64,000 nucleotides of DNA from Aquibacillus saliphilus (GTDB lineage: Bacteria > Bacillota > Bacilli > Bacillales > Amphibacillaceae), in NCBI RefSeq assembly GCF_020404745.1, contig NZ_JAIZAP010000014.1, forward strand, positions 62,001 to 126,000, written 5' to 3'. Made by a program: the position numbers and the translations under genes. This document shows, in pieces, positions 7,366 to 16,595 of the stretch; position 1 is the stretch's first letter; each line of letters starts with the position of its first letter. Under the pieces are notes generated by a model. The model saw nothing but the letters and a program-made list of their open reading frames with translations, did not search any database and was not told where the DNA came from.

Positions 7366-7578
7366 ATGGATTTTATGATTGAATCAATGCAGTTACCTGT
7401 AGATAATCTAGTGGGCATATTACTATACGCTATCATCTTTATGATAGTAGCAGGAATTATTCCAGTATTAGCACTTACATTCATCCCTAACCGATTACCA
7501 TACACGCTGAAGAGTGCGATTGTAGGAACTATTGTAATTATTAGTCTACTATTATGGTGGAATATGATAGTAACGTAA
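7366..7578 (+). CDS. Small two-TM membrane protein
   Basis: 70 residues with two membrane segments (ILLYAIIFMIVAGIIPVLALTF and SAIVGTIVIISLLLWWNMIV) joined by a short polar turn PNRLPYTLK. GAGGTGG is 7 nt before the ATG, and a strong terminator follows at 7621, so it looks like a real single-gene transcript. No family is recognised. Confidence 0.6.
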   Translation: MDFMIESMQLPVDNLVGILLYAIIFMIVAGIIPVLALTFIPNRLPYTLKSAIVGTIVIISLLLWWNMIVT

Positions 7579-7620
7579 AATGTTAACGGACGGTATTCAA
7601 TTTAATGATAAAAAAAACAA

Positions 7621-7655
7621 AAGCAAAGGCTCTTAACTAGAACCTTTGCTTTTTC
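7621..7655 (+). terminator. Terminator after the 70-residue membrane protein
   Basis: AGCAAAGG / CCTTTGCT stem followed by TTTTT, with AAAAAAA on the other side, so it could act in both directions. Confidence 0.75.
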
Positions 7656-7746
7656 AAACTAAAGTATTCACTTTCTATTACAGTTACAAAGACTTTTATT
7701 TAATAATATGGTACATTGTGATAAATCCATTTTCAGGAGGCTTTTG

Positions 7747-10719
7747 ATGCGGTTTAATTTCTTGCAAAGCAGAAAGAAAAAAAACAAAAATAAACCTGCA
7801 AATATAATAGAGGTAACCAATTATAATCAGCATGCATTCCAAGAACTTTATGATAATCATCCTGATGCCGTTTTTCGGATGGATACAAAAGGACAATTAC
7901 TTAATTACAATAACTCTGTCAAAAGCATCTTTGGCTATTGTGATAAGGACTTAGTGCAGGACTTTACGATAAATTTTGCCGAAGAATTTCAGTCAAAGAG
8001 AAAAGAGTCTTTCGAACAAGCCTTAAAAGGAAAGGCACAAAATTATCAAGCAATTATTTTTGATAAAAATGGACAACCAGTTGATGTTGATATTACTTAT
8101 GTCCCAAGTATTAATAAAGAAATGCAAGTGACAGCCGTGTACGGAATTACAAAGGATATCACAGCGCATGCTGACGTTCAAAAAGAGCTAACCAAAGTAA
8201 GAACTAACCTCGAAATAGCACAACAAATTGCCAAAATTGGAAGCTGGGACTATGATTTTTTCACTAAACAAGTGTATTGGTCTGATCAAACTTTTCATCT
8301 TTTCGGTATTGAGAAGAAAGAAAATTTTGTACCTAGATATCAAGATGTATTTTCCTTCATGCATCCTGATGATCATAGCAGGTTTCAAAAGATATTTGAT
8401 CATGCTATTAACAATGTAATAGGATATGAAATTGAGTATCGCATTATACGGAATGGGACAATAGTGCACGTCTACGATCGGGCTGAAGTGATTGTTGATG
8501 AAGATCAAAAGCCAGTGCGCATTGTTGGAACACTTCAAGATATCACAAGAATAAAGGATATAGAGCAGAAATTGGTGGATAGTGAACAAAGATTTAAAAA
8601 TATTTATGATAACTTGGAAGCAGGGATTTGGTCTTTTGATGTGGTGAATCAAACATTTAATTTAGTATCTCCTGGTGTTCAAGTTGTAACTGGATATACA
8701 ACTGAAATGTTTAAAGACGTAACTTCCTATGCTGCCATAATCCATGAAGAAGACGTTACAAAATATTTGCAACCGCAACACAAGTTAGCAAATGGTGAAT
8801 CATTATATCATCAATATCGAATCAATCACAAAGAAGGACATGTTGTTTGGGTACAAGATCAAACAATTCCGGTTTTGGATTCTGATGGCAAACTTATTCG
8901 ATTAGATGGCATTATAACCAACATTACCGAATATAAAGAATCCGAGGAAACAATTAAACACTTGGCTTATCATGATTACTTAACGGATTTGCCAAATCGA
9001 AGACTCTTCGATCAAACAGTTGATACTCTTATTGAAGTATCTTCACATTCACCTAATGATCAGAGATTTTCTATTATGTATTTAGATTTAGATCGTTTTA
9101 AAACGATTAACGATACGTTAGGTCATGAAATTGCGGATAAATTTTTAAAACAATTTGGAATTCGAGTGAAAACCATACTTAAAGAGAACTCATTACTAGC
9201 TAGGGTAGGTGGCGACGAATTTGCCATAGTTGTATCAAATTTTGACGTTGATGACTATCCTGTAGAATTGGCTAAGAACCTAATCACTAGTTTAAAGGAT
9301 CCTTTTATTATAGATGGTTATGAGCTCTATATTACTACCAGTATAGGTATTAGTAATTATCCAAGTGATGCGAATACTAGGGAAAAATTGATAAAAAATG
9401 CAGATGCAGCATTATACCGTGCTAAAGATAGTGGGAAAAATAATTACCAGATATATTCCTCTTCATTAGACATTGAATCGTATAAATTATACACAATCGA
9501 ACGTGATCTTCGGAAATCTATAGTAAATGATGAATTACGCATTTATTTCCAGCCAAAAGTAGACCCAATTACTGAAAAAATAGTTAGCGCTGAAGCCTTG
9601 ATTCGATGGGAACATCCAATTTGGGGATTAATTTCACCAGTAGAATTTATTCCAGTTGCAGAGGAAACAGGATTTATTTTAGAAATTGGAGACTTTGTGC
9701 TTGGTCAAGTATGCACTTTCATAAATCAGTGGAAACAAAAATCATTACCTATTGTTCCAATCTCTATAAATGTTTCAGCTCAACGATTTCTGAAAAACGA
9801 CTTGATGGAAACTGTAACGAATACGCTTGATAATTCAAACGTTGATCCAAGTTTATTAGAAATTGAGATCACCGAGAGTACACTAATTCAAAATGATAAA
9901 TCGGTCCGTGTAGTTATCCAATCTTTAAAAGAAAAAGGGATTAAAATAGCGTTGGATGATTTTGGTACAGGATATTCATCATTAACTTACTTAAAGGAAT
10001 ATCCAATCGACACAATTAAGATTGATCGAAGCTTTATTCATAATATCAATAAGAACCGCAGTGATGAAACTATTGTCAAGTCGATTATTTATTTAGCTGA
10101 AGGGCTAGATAAAAAAGTAGTCGCTGAGGGAGTAGAGACGCTTGAACAGCTTGAGTTTCTCAAACTACAACACTGTCATGAGATACAAGGCTATCTGTTT
10201 AGTAAACCAGTCCCTGAATCCGACTTTCAACTGTTATTGGAAAAAGGGTACTTAAAACCCTGTGAGAGCTTGAGCTTCGATAAACCTGTTCGTTCTTTGA
10301 AAGATGAATCAATTGATTTACCTTATCCAATTAGTACTACCATGTCTCTAGCTACAATAAGGGGCAGAACAATGAAATTAGGAAAAACCGAAGTATTAAT
10401 AGAGAAGATAGACCATCAAGGTTTTATATTTTTGTCGACGATACATTTACCTGTGCGTAAAGATATTATTTTGAAATTCGAAACCAAAATTTTGAACCAA
10501 GATATCACAATGTTAGGCTATATTGTCTGGCAACAAGAGAAAGATGATTTATACCAATACGGAATTTCTTGTATTACCGATGAAACTGCACAAGTAAATC
10601 TAAAACACTTGCTAAATGAGTATAAAGTTAAACTAACAAATAACTTGAATTTACCTGATGATAATTTTGTCAAAGAGAATAAATTAGCTTATCTGTTGAA
10701 TAAAAAGGTTCTGGAATAA
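7747..10719 (+). CDS. PAS-PAS-PAS-GGDEF-EAL protein with PilZ-like C-terminus
   Basis: A cytoplasmic 990-residue cyclic-di-GMP signalling protein. Three PAS sensor domains occupy roughly residues 25-145, 150-270 and 275-400. The GGDEF domain (about 410-580) has an intact RVGGDEF, so it could make c-di-GMP. The EAL domain (about 595-840) keeps EALIRW, INVSAQRF, EITEST, DDFGTGYSS, IKIDRSF, EGVE and QGYLFSKP, so it could also degrade c-di-GMP. The last ~120 residues (GRTMKLGKTEV, IDHQGFIFLS) resemble a PilZ c-di-GMP receptor domain. The start at 7747 has AGGAGG 6 nt upstream; a longer reading from 7708 lacks one. There are no membrane segments. It is followed by a strong terminator. Confidence 0.9.
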   Translation: MRFNFLQSRKKKNKNKPANIIEVTNYNQHAFQELYDNHPDAVFRMDTKGQLLNYNNSVKSIFGYCDKDLVQDFTINFAEEFQSKRKESFEQALKGKAQNYQAIIFDKNGQPVDVDITYVPSINKEMQVTAVYGITKDITAHADVQKELTKVRTNLEIAQQIAKIGSWDYDFFTKQVYWSDQTFHLFGIEKKENFVPRYQDVFSFMHPDDHSRFQKIFDHAINNVIGYEIEYRIIRNGTIVHVYDRAEVIVDEDQKPVRIVGTLQDITRIKDIEQKLVDSEQRFKNIYDNLEAGIWSFDVVNQTFNLVSPGVQVVTGYTTEMFKDVTSYAAIIHEEDVTKYLQPQHKLANGESLYHQYRINHKEGHVVWVQDQTIPVLDSDGKLIRLDGIITNITEYKESEETIKHLAYHDYLTDLPNRRLFDQTVDTLIEVSSHSPNDQRFSIMYLDLDRFKTINDTLGHEIADKFLKQFGIRVKTILKENSLLARVGGDEFAIVVSNFDVDDYPVELAKNLITSLKDPFIIDGYELYITTSIGISNYPSDANTREKLIKNADAALYRAKDSGKNNYQIYSSSLDIESYKLYTIERDLRKSIVNDELRIYFQPKVDPITEKIVSAEALIRWEHPIWGLISPVEFIPVAEETGFILEIGDFVLGQVCTFINQWKQKSLPIVPISINVSAQRFLKNDLMETVTNTLDNSNVDPSLLEIEITESTLIQNDKSVRVVIQSLKEKGIKIALDDFGTGYSSLTYLKEYPIDTIKIDRSFIHNINKNRSDETIVKSIIYLAEGLDKKVVAEGVETLEQLEFLKLQHCHEIQGYLFSKPVPESDFQLLLEKGYLKPCESLSFDKPVRSLKDESIDLPYPISTTMSLATIRGRTMKLGKTEVLIEKIDHQGFIFLSTIHLPVRKDIILKFETKILNQDITMLGYIVWQQEKDDLYQYGISCITDETAQVNLKHLLNEYKVKLTNNLNLPDDNFVKENKLAYLLNKKVLE

Positions 10720-10769
10720 AACGGGACAGATTAAAATTTATAAAAAAACAGCCTAAATTATTAAGAATG

Positions 10770-10812
10770 ACTGCTTTTCCATTTAATTATTGAAATGGAA
10801 AAGCAGTTTTTT
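10770..10812 (+). terminator. Strong terminator after the PAS-GGDEF-EAL gene
   Basis: A perfect 15-bp stem (ACTGCTTTTCCATTT / AAATGGAAAAGCAGT, loop AATTATTG) followed by six T. Confidence 0.9.
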
Positions 10813-10906
10813 GTGGTCTAGGAAACATAAAATGGACCACGATAGAATTACTTCGAAATGGTTTTGCGACGAGTAACCGCAGGATCAGCTACCCCGACGG
10901 AGGTCT

Positions 10907-10955
10907 TAAGACAAGCCTTATCACGGGATAGAACACCTCGACGTGGCTTGTCTTA
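10907..10955. repeat. Inverted repeat in the topB leader region
   Basis: TAAGACAAGCC (10907-10917) and GGCTTGTCTTA (10945-10955) form an 11-bp perfect stem with a 27-nt GC-richer loop. It lies in the 230-bp gap before topB and is not followed by a T run. The arm GGCTTGTCTTAC recurs in altered form at 20989-21000. Confidence 0.5.
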
Positions 10956-11042
10956 CTTTTGTTAAAATTAAAACACAGGTATTCGGGCTCTAATATGATA
11001 CAATTAATAATCTATAATTCTAGAAAAATATGGTGATAACTT

Positions 11043-13190
11043 ATGAGATTAATATTAGCTGAGAAACCATCTGTTGCAAAGAACATTGCAGATGCTTTGA
11101 AAATCAAAAACAAAAAAGATGGTTATTATGAAGGAAATAATTACTTAATCACTTGGGCTTTTGGCCACTTACTTCAACTGTACGATGCTAAGGATTACGA
11201 TAGTGGAATGGCTAGGTGGAAGATGGATAATTTTCCGTTTATTCCATCAAAGTTCAAATACAAAGTAAAAAGTAACCCAAGAACAAAAGGACAGGCTGAC
11301 AGTGGCGCGTCTAAGCAGTTAAAAACGATCCAGTCTTTGATGAAAAGAAATGATGTAGATATGATTATTTCCGCGTGTGACTATGATCGCGAAGGACAAT
11401 TAATTGGGGATAGTGTGATAAATCACCAAAAAACTGACAAGCCTGTTTATCGGTTGTTACTTAACGAATGGACAGAAGCTGAAGTACTGCAAGGAATAGA
11501 AAAGATGAAACCAAATAGTGACATGCAACCGCTACAAGATGCAGGAATTAGCAGGCAATGGGCTGACTGGGTGATTGGAATTAATTTAACCTCCGTTGCA
11601 ACGTTAAAGTATCAAAAAGGTAAGGGTAAAGCACTTAATATTGGTAGAGTATTACTACCAACTTTAAAAATCATTTATGATCGTGATAAAGAAATTGAGC
11701 AGTTTAAACCGGACAATTATTATAAGCTAACAGCAACGTTTCAAACAAAAGACGGACAAGACTATCAAGGCTCATATATTGAAAATGATAAGGAAAAATT
11801 CGATAAAAAAGAAGTGCTAGAAGAAGTATCGAAAAAAATAGAAAATAAAAATGCTATTGTCCTCGATAAACAAGTAGAACGGAAAAAGGATTTTGCCCCG
11901 TTTTTATTTAATCTTTCCAATTTGCAAGGCTTCATTACGAGCAAGTATAAGGGATGGACATCTGATAAGGTGTTAAAAGTAGCGCAGTCTCTTTATGAGA
12001 AAAAGTTTATAACGTATCCAAGAACATCTAGTACCGCCTTAGATGAGAGCCTGGTTGGGAAAACTGCCAATGTGTTAAAGACACTTGTTGAAGATCTCCC
12101 GTATAAAGATGAAATTAAATTTACGAAAACAAGGCGTGTATTTAATAATGCAAAAGTGGAGAGCCATAGTGCAATTATCCCTACATATCTAAAGCCAAAG
12201 CGGTTAACTACCGATGAGGGGATTGTTTATAATGTGGTTAAAAACCGGTTCATTGCACAATTTATGCCTATTGCAGAATATGAGGAAACAAAACTTACTA
12301 CCAAAATTGAAGAAGCGCCAATAACGGGCGTGTTTATATCAAAAGGTAAGGTCCAACTTGTAGAAGGATGGAAAAAGGTAGAAAGAATACAATCAAAGGA
12401 TACCTTGTTGCCATACATACAGGTCGATGACAAGGTTAATTTACTCGATTATGACATTTCCTCTCATGTGACTAAGCCGCCGAAGCGCCATACAGAGAAG
12501 ACATTGTTGCGTGTAATGGAAACTTGCGGCAAAGGGTATAAAGAAGAGGACGTAGAAGAAGTTTTAACTGGATTTAGTATCGGTACCCCTGCTACAAGAG
12601 CAGATACGATGAAAAAACTAAAAGATGTGGGCTATATTACAACAGAATCCAAAAACTTGTTGTGTACTGAATTAGGCAAGAAACTCGTGGATTCATTTCC
12701 AATTAAGGATTTATTTGACTTGGAATTCACTGGGCGTCTTGAAAAATCATTAGCCGATATCGAAAAACAACAGGTAAATAAAGACGATTTTCTTAACATA
12801 GTATTTACCTTCACAACGGAATCTGTTGAGAAGATAAAGAGTGAAAAAGATGTCACAATTAATCAACTACCATCAAATCAGGGTTCTAGTTCCAAAGAGG
12901 TATTAGGTAAGTGCCCTGCATGTGGCAATAATATTATTGAAGGTACAAAGGGATTTGGTTGTAGTAATTGGAGGCAAGGATGTAAATTTGTTGTCTGGAA
13001 AAATGATTTTTTCTTAGCAGCAATGAAGAAAAAAGTAACAAAAACAATGGTTAAAGCTCTCTTGAAAGATGAAGTAGCCTTTGTAAAAGGATTAATAAGT
13101 AAAAAAGGCAATAAGTTCGATGCTTACTTAAGGTATGAAAAAAATAAGGAAAACGATTTTTATAGCTGGAAAATGGAGTTTAAAAAGTAA
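11043..13190 (+). CDS. topB: DNA topoisomerase III
   Basis: A type IA topoisomerase of 715 residues that relaxes and decatenates DNA by single-strand passage. The N-terminal TOPRIM domain begins LILAEKPSVAKNIADAL and has the metal motif SACDYDREGQLIG. The catalytic Tyr lies in KFITYPRTSSTALDE. The C-terminal part carries one Cys4 zinc ribbon (CPACGN, then GCSNWRQGC), typical of Gram-positive TopB. GGTGAT is 7 nt before the ATG. The gene stands alone between a hairpin and the terminator at 13197-13234. Confidence 0.95.
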   Translation: MRLILAEKPSVAKNIADALKIKNKKDGYYEGNNYLITWAFGHLLQLYDAKDYDSGMARWKMDNFPFIPSKFKYKVKSNPRTKGQADSGASKQLKTIQSLMKRNDVDMIISACDYDREGQLIGDSVINHQKTDKPVYRLLLNEWTEAEVLQGIEKMKPNSDMQPLQDAGISRQWADWVIGINLTSVATLKYQKGKGKALNIGRVLLPTLKIIYDRDKEIEQFKPDNYYKLTATFQTKDGQDYQGSYIENDKEKFDKKEVLEEVSKKIENKNAIVLDKQVERKKDFAPFLFNLSNLQGFITSKYKGWTSDKVLKVAQSLYEKKFITYPRTSSTALDESLVGKTANVLKTLVEDLPYKDEIKFTKTRRVFNNAKVESHSAIIPTYLKPKRLTTDEGIVYNVVKNRFIAQFMPIAEYEETKLTTKIEEAPITGVFISKGKVQLVEGWKKVERIQSKDTLLPYIQVDDKVNLLDYDISSHVTKPPKRHTEKTLLRVMETCGKGYKEEDVEEVLTGFSIGTPATRADTMKKLKDVGYITTESKNLLCTELGKKLVDSFPIKDLFDLEFTGRLEKSLADIEKQQVNKDDFLNIVFTFTTESVEKIKSEKDVTINQLPSNQGSSSKEVLGKCPACGNNIIEGTKGFGCSNWRQGCKFVVWKNDFFLAAMKKKVTKTMVKALLKDEVAFVKGLISKKGNKFDAYLRYEKNKENDFYSWKMEFKK

Positions 13191-13196
13191 CAATAT

Positions 13197-13234
13197 AAAG
13201 TGAGGAGTATGCTCTTACATACTCTTCACTTTAT
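13197..13234 (+). terminator. Probable topB terminator
   Basis: AAAGTGAGGAGTATG pairs with CATACTCTTCACTTT around CTCTTA; the T run after it is poor (ATAAAATG), so the strength is uncertain. Confidence 0.55.
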
Positions 13235-13241
13235 AAAATGA

Positions 13242-13379
13242 TTAATTTTCACTAGGGTCATACTCATCATTGGTTAAACGATCGACAGTTGTTTGTTCAT
13301 CTTTCTTCATGTCATCTTCTGTAGCGTTTTCTCCAGGAAGAATCCTCTGGATCGATACCGGGTGCGACCGTTTTATCAT
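13242..13379 (-). CDS. Short 45-codon reading frame, acidic product, doubtful
   Basis: Starts MIKRSHPVSIQRILPGEN and ends VDRLTNDEYDPSEN-stop: a polar, acidic, helix-like peptide with natural-looking codon use. I find no ribosome site before the ATG, so it may be the 3' remnant of a longer gene rather than a functional small protein. The surrounding gap 13235-13570 otherwise shows nothing. Confidence 0.3.
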   Translation of the reverse strand: MIKRSHPVSIQRILPGENATEDDMKKDEQTTVDRLTNDEYDPSEN

Positions 13380-13570
13380 AGTGATTATTTTATCGATGAA
13401 AATACTCTTGATTTTGTATTCTGTTCACTCGTTTTGTACAATGTAAAATGTTAACTATTCACTGATGATTGCCTAGTGTATAGCTTAATTTTGTTTATAA
13501 GTGTGGATTTGTCATTTACAAATAACAAATAGAAAACAATGATAAACTTGAAAAATATGGAGGTATGACA

Positions 13571-13954
13571 ATGTTTGATTCAATAAAGAAAATGGTGAAT
13601 AAAGCAGGAATTGGTAAGCCAAATATTATGAAAAAGTATATTGATACATTTAAGAAAAATAAATTAGACAGTGATGAGGAGTTATTGGTGTATGCTGCTC
13701 CGCTTGCTAAACCGACTGAGCTTTTATTTATTACGGACAAGCGCGTCTTTTATTATAAAATGGGCACCAAAGATACGAGTATGGACCGCATGGTCGACTA
13801 TAAAGACATTCAATCTTGTGAAATTTCAACAGAAGATAATCATGCTAGTATCATGATTGACACGACATCTACCACGATCACAATGAACAGAGTAGCCATT
13901 GATGTTGCGGAAAATGTAAAACAAACCGTTGATAATAAGTTGAATGAACAATAA
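13571..13954 (+). CDS. Bacterial PH-domain protein
   Basis: 127 residues. After an N-terminal helix (FDSIKKMVNKAGIGKPNIMKKY) comes a beta-rich segment with GDEELLVYAAPL-like and LLFITDKRVFYYKMG, then MDRMVDYKDIQSCEIST and ASIMIDTTSTTITMNRV. This is the usual layout of bacterial PH domains (ELLFITDKRVFY is the tell-tale strand). Function in the cell is unknown for most members. The ATG at 13571 is chosen because GGAGG ends 7 nt before it; the ATG at 13565 is only 1 nt from that site. Confidence 0.7.
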   Translation: MFDSIKKMVNKAGIGKPNIMKKYIDTFKKNKLDSDEELLVYAAPLAKPTELLFITDKRVFYYKMGTKDTSMDRMVDYKDIQSCEISTEDNHASIMIDTTSTTITMNRVAIDVAENVKQTVDNKLNEQ

Positions 13955-14072
13955 CGAATCAGATTCCTGCGAGTCTCAACAAAAGTTATATTGTTTCTAA
14001 AAATAGTATGATAATATAATATTCAAACATAGCAATGAATTCATCGAAAACGGTGAAGAAGTAATACCACGT

Positions 14073-14150
14073 GGTTAAAGCTCCTAATAAAAAAGGATAA
14101 CCAAGCTATTTTGTTGTTAATGGCTACAACTTGTAGCGGTCTATCCTTTT
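14073..14150 (+). promoter_or_regulatory. Possible attenuator-like leader before the second GGDEF-EAL gene
   Basis: Two mutually exclusive hairpins share one arm. In the first, GGTTA (14073) and TCCT (14082) pair with AGGA (14094) and TAACC (14098). In the second, AAAAGGATA (14091-14099) pairs with TATCCTTTT (14142-14150), enclosing a small palindrome GCTACAA-C-TTGTAGC. The second looks like a terminator. I recognise no known riboswitch consensus here. Confidence 0.35.
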
Positions 14151-14190
14151 AGAGGGCTAGTAATTATATTTGGGAAACGGGTGAAGTGCT

Positions 14191-16107
14191 TTGGTTTTCA
14201 AGAAAAATGTATTAATTGTTTTATTATTTATTACTATTTCCTATATGTTGGTTTTCTTATGGAAACATGATAGCGGTTTCACTAATTCCCTTGAAGGTAT
14301 TATCTATTTTATTCTCCCACTTTTAAGCATCATTTCATTGCATCAATCGTGGTATCGTAGTAAAGATAACGTTAAATTAACTTTACTATCTAAGCAACAA
14401 GAACAGGAATTAGCGATTAGTGAACAAAGGTATCGTTCGTTGTTTCAATATCATACAGACGCTGTTTTTTCTTTGGGTTTAGACGGGAATATTATTGATG
14501 CCAATACTAAATTTTTATCTATGACAGAACTTAATGAAACAAAACTAAGGGATTTCAAGTTTTCAACTGTTATTCCACCTATGTCAATGGCGAAAGTATT
14601 AAGAAATTTTATTGCAGCTAAAAAGGGGAAATCACAGTACTATGAAATAGCTATTAAGGATTGGAATGGAAATCATAAATATTTAAGTGTTACCTACATA
14701 CCAATTTTTGCAGAAGACAAAGTTAATGGCGTATTTGGTATAGCGAAAGATTTAACGCAGTTAAAAGAAACAGAGAAAAAAATTAATCATTTAGCATATC
14801 ATGATCCATTAACTGGTTTACCGAATCGAAGATATTTTGAAAGTTTATTAGATCAAGCTATCGCTGAGGCAGAAGTTAATAACAAGATGCTGGCAGTTTT
14901 ATTTCTTGATTTAGATCATTTTAAGATTATTAATGATACTTTAGGTCATTCAACTGGTGATGATTTACTCGTTGCTGTTGGACAACGATTAAGTCAATCG
15001 TTAGCAAATGACCATATTACAGCAAGACATGGTGGAGATGAATTTATACTGCTCTTAAAAAGCATTGATCACATCGAGCAAGTGATAAACAATGCTGAAA
15101 AGGTTTTGGGGAATTTACAACAGCCATTTTTAATTAATAATCATCGTGTTTCAGTTACTCCTAGTATCGGAATTTCTATTTATCCAGAGGATGCAAATAA
15201 TAGTCAAACGTTAATGAAGCATGCAGATAAGGCGATGTATCGAGTAAAGTATCAAGGAAAGAATCACTATAGCATTTACAAACCATTGAGTGATGGTAAA
15301 GCCCTTAGAAAAGTAGCCATTAGCAAGGATATTCACACCGTTTTAGAAGACAATCAGCTAGAAGTACACTACCAGCCACAAATATGCACGACTACAGGTC
15401 TAATTTACGGAGTAGAAGCATTAGTGCGCTGGAATCATCCTGGACTTGGATTGATTTCACCTGCTGAATTCATCCCATTAGCGGAAGCAACCGGAGTCAT
15501 ATTTGCTCTTAATGACTGGGTCTTAGATAAAGCTTGTGCCGACCTAAAAAAATGGCATGAACAAGGTTATTTTATCTATATGGCCGTTAATGTATCACCA
15601 CAGCAATTTTACTCGGAAGAAAGTTTGTCAGAAAAAGTCAACAAGACTCTAGATAAATATCAGGTGAGTTCAAATTACTTGGTAATTGAAATTACCGAGG
15701 CTATTGCGATTAACAATATGGATATAGCTATTAACAAATTAATTGAATTACAGGGGTTAGGAGTTCAAATTGCATTAGACGATTTTGGAACTGGTTACTC
15801 ATCACTATCTTACTTAACCCAATTACCTATTGACACGATCAAGATCGCTCGGGAGGTTATTGATGATATTGGCAGCCGCTCAGCAAGTAAAGCCATACTG
15901 TCAGCAGTTGTGACTATGGCTAATGATTTAAACCTTAAGATTGTGCTTGAAGGCGTGGAAAAAGAAGAACAACTTAGGCAATTAATGCATTTTAGAAGTC
16001 ACTATATGCAAGGGTATTACTTTAGTCGTCCCATCCCTAAATCGGAAATGGATCTACTACTAGATGAATGGAGTGGATCACGACTGTTAAAAGTACTTGC
16101 GCTTTAG
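14191..16107 (+). CDS. Membrane-bound PAS-GGDEF-EAL protein
   Basis: A 638-residue c-di-GMP protein. Two N-terminal membrane helices (VLIVLLFITISYMLVFLW and GIIYFILPLLSIISL) anchor it, followed by one PAS domain (about 80-190), a GGDEF domain with intact RHGGDEF, and an EAL domain with EALVRW, VNVSPQQF, EITEA, DDFGTGYSS, EGVE and QGYYFSRP all present. The usual KIDRSFI reads KIAREVI; the catalytic Lys is kept, but the Asp after it is Ala and the helix differs, so EAL activity needs testing. The start is a TTG at 14191 with GGGTGAAG upstream. A stable leader hairpin precedes it (14073-14150). It is paralogous to the 7747-10719 protein. Confidence 0.88.
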   Translation: MVFKKNVLIVLLFITISYMLVFLWKHDSGFTNSLEGIIYFILPLLSIISLHQSWYRSKDNVKLTLLSKQQEQELAISEQRYRSLFQYHTDAVFSLGLDGNIIDANTKFLSMTELNETKLRDFKFSTVIPPMSMAKVLRNFIAAKKGKSQYYEIAIKDWNGNHKYLSVTYIPIFAEDKVNGVFGIAKDLTQLKETEKKINHLAYHDPLTGLPNRRYFESLLDQAIAEAEVNNKMLAVLFLDLDHFKIINDTLGHSTGDDLLVAVGQRLSQSLANDHITARHGGDEFILLLKSIDHIEQVINNAEKVLGNLQQPFLINNHRVSVTPSIGISIYPEDANNSQTLMKHADKAMYRVKYQGKNHYSIYKPLSDGKALRKVAISKDIHTVLEDNQLEVHYQPQICTTTGLIYGVEALVRWNHPGLGLISPAEFIPLAEATGVIFALNDWVLDKACADLKKWHEQGYFIYMAVNVSPQQFYSEESLSEKVNKTLDKYQVSSNYLVIEITEAIAINNMDIAINKLIELQGLGVQIALDDFGTGYSSLSYLTQLPIDTIKIAREVIDDIGSRSASKAILSAVVTMANDLNLKIVLEGVEKEEQLRQLMHFRSHYMQGYYFSRPIPKSEMDLLLDEWSGSRLLKVLAL

Positions 16108-16183
16108 TCAATTTCATAATATTGATTTTTTGTAATTCTCATCCGGGGATGAGAATTACTGCACAAGGTAATTATGAAATTGA
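16108..16183. repeat. Dispersed palindromic element, copy A
   Basis: Ends are inverted (TCAATTTCATAAT ... ATTATGAAATTGA). The middle is a near-perfect hairpin (GTAATTCTCATC / GATGAGAATTAC), followed by ACTGCACAAGGTAATTATG. It begins directly after the stop of the GGDEF-EAL gene. Related copies lie at 23287-23322 and 43455-43571. Confidence 0.65.
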
Positions 16184-16198
16184 TTCACGTAAATAAAA

Positions 16199-16228
16199 CT
16201 AGCATTCTATAAAAAGATAGAATGCTAG
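16199..16228 (-). terminator. Terminator of the 16272-16595 gene
   Basis: A 12-bp perfect stem CTAGCATTCTAT / ATAGAATGCTAG with a short loop; on the minus strand it is followed by TTTTATTT. Confidence 0.65.
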
Positions 16229-16271
16229 CATGTTCTGATGTTCTAATTAAAATTTAGTTTAACTAACTTAC

Positions 16272-16595
16272 CTATTCCAAAGCATCCTGCACACCAAGGT
16301 TGTCAAGGAGTGTTTTAAGCTCCTCTGTCGCACGATCGGTAGCTTTGAAATATTCTTCTAAACTACAATCTTGAAGATGACGATATCTTTCAATTATTTC
16401 ATCTAGTGGTTGCCTTTCATCAGATGTTGTATTTAAATAATATGGAGCTATTGCAGTGCACAAAACGGTGAAGGCTCCTTTATCTTTTTCAATAAAGTCC
16501 GCTGAAATAACGCCGGCCATTCCACCTTGTTTCTTAATATTTAGTGCCCTTCTTGCCGTAATCTCTAATTTAATAGCTATTTGTTGACCTAACAA
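16272..16595 (-). CDS. Small soluble protein, unknown
   Basis: 107 residues starting from a TTG at 16595, 8 nt after GGGAG. The sequence is mostly helical and charged (DEIIERYRHLQDCSLEEYFKATDRATEELKTLL) with an N-terminal part IAIKLEITARRALNIKKQGG. There is no signal peptide or membrane segment. It has its own terminator. I do not recognise the family. The TTG start and the ribosome site make it a credible gene. Confidence 0.55.
   Translation of the reverse strand: MLGQQIAIKLEITARRALNIKKQGGMAGVISADFIEKDKGAFTVLCTAIAPYYLNTTSDERQPLDEIIERYRHLQDCSLEEYFKATDRATEELKTLLDNLGVQDALE

Noticed and set aside
14030-14150. c-di-GMP riboswitch before the GGDEF-EAL gene
   Set aside because: The conserved GEMM strings (such as CACGCACAGGGCAAACC) are absent; only an unassigned alternative-hairpin leader can be supported.
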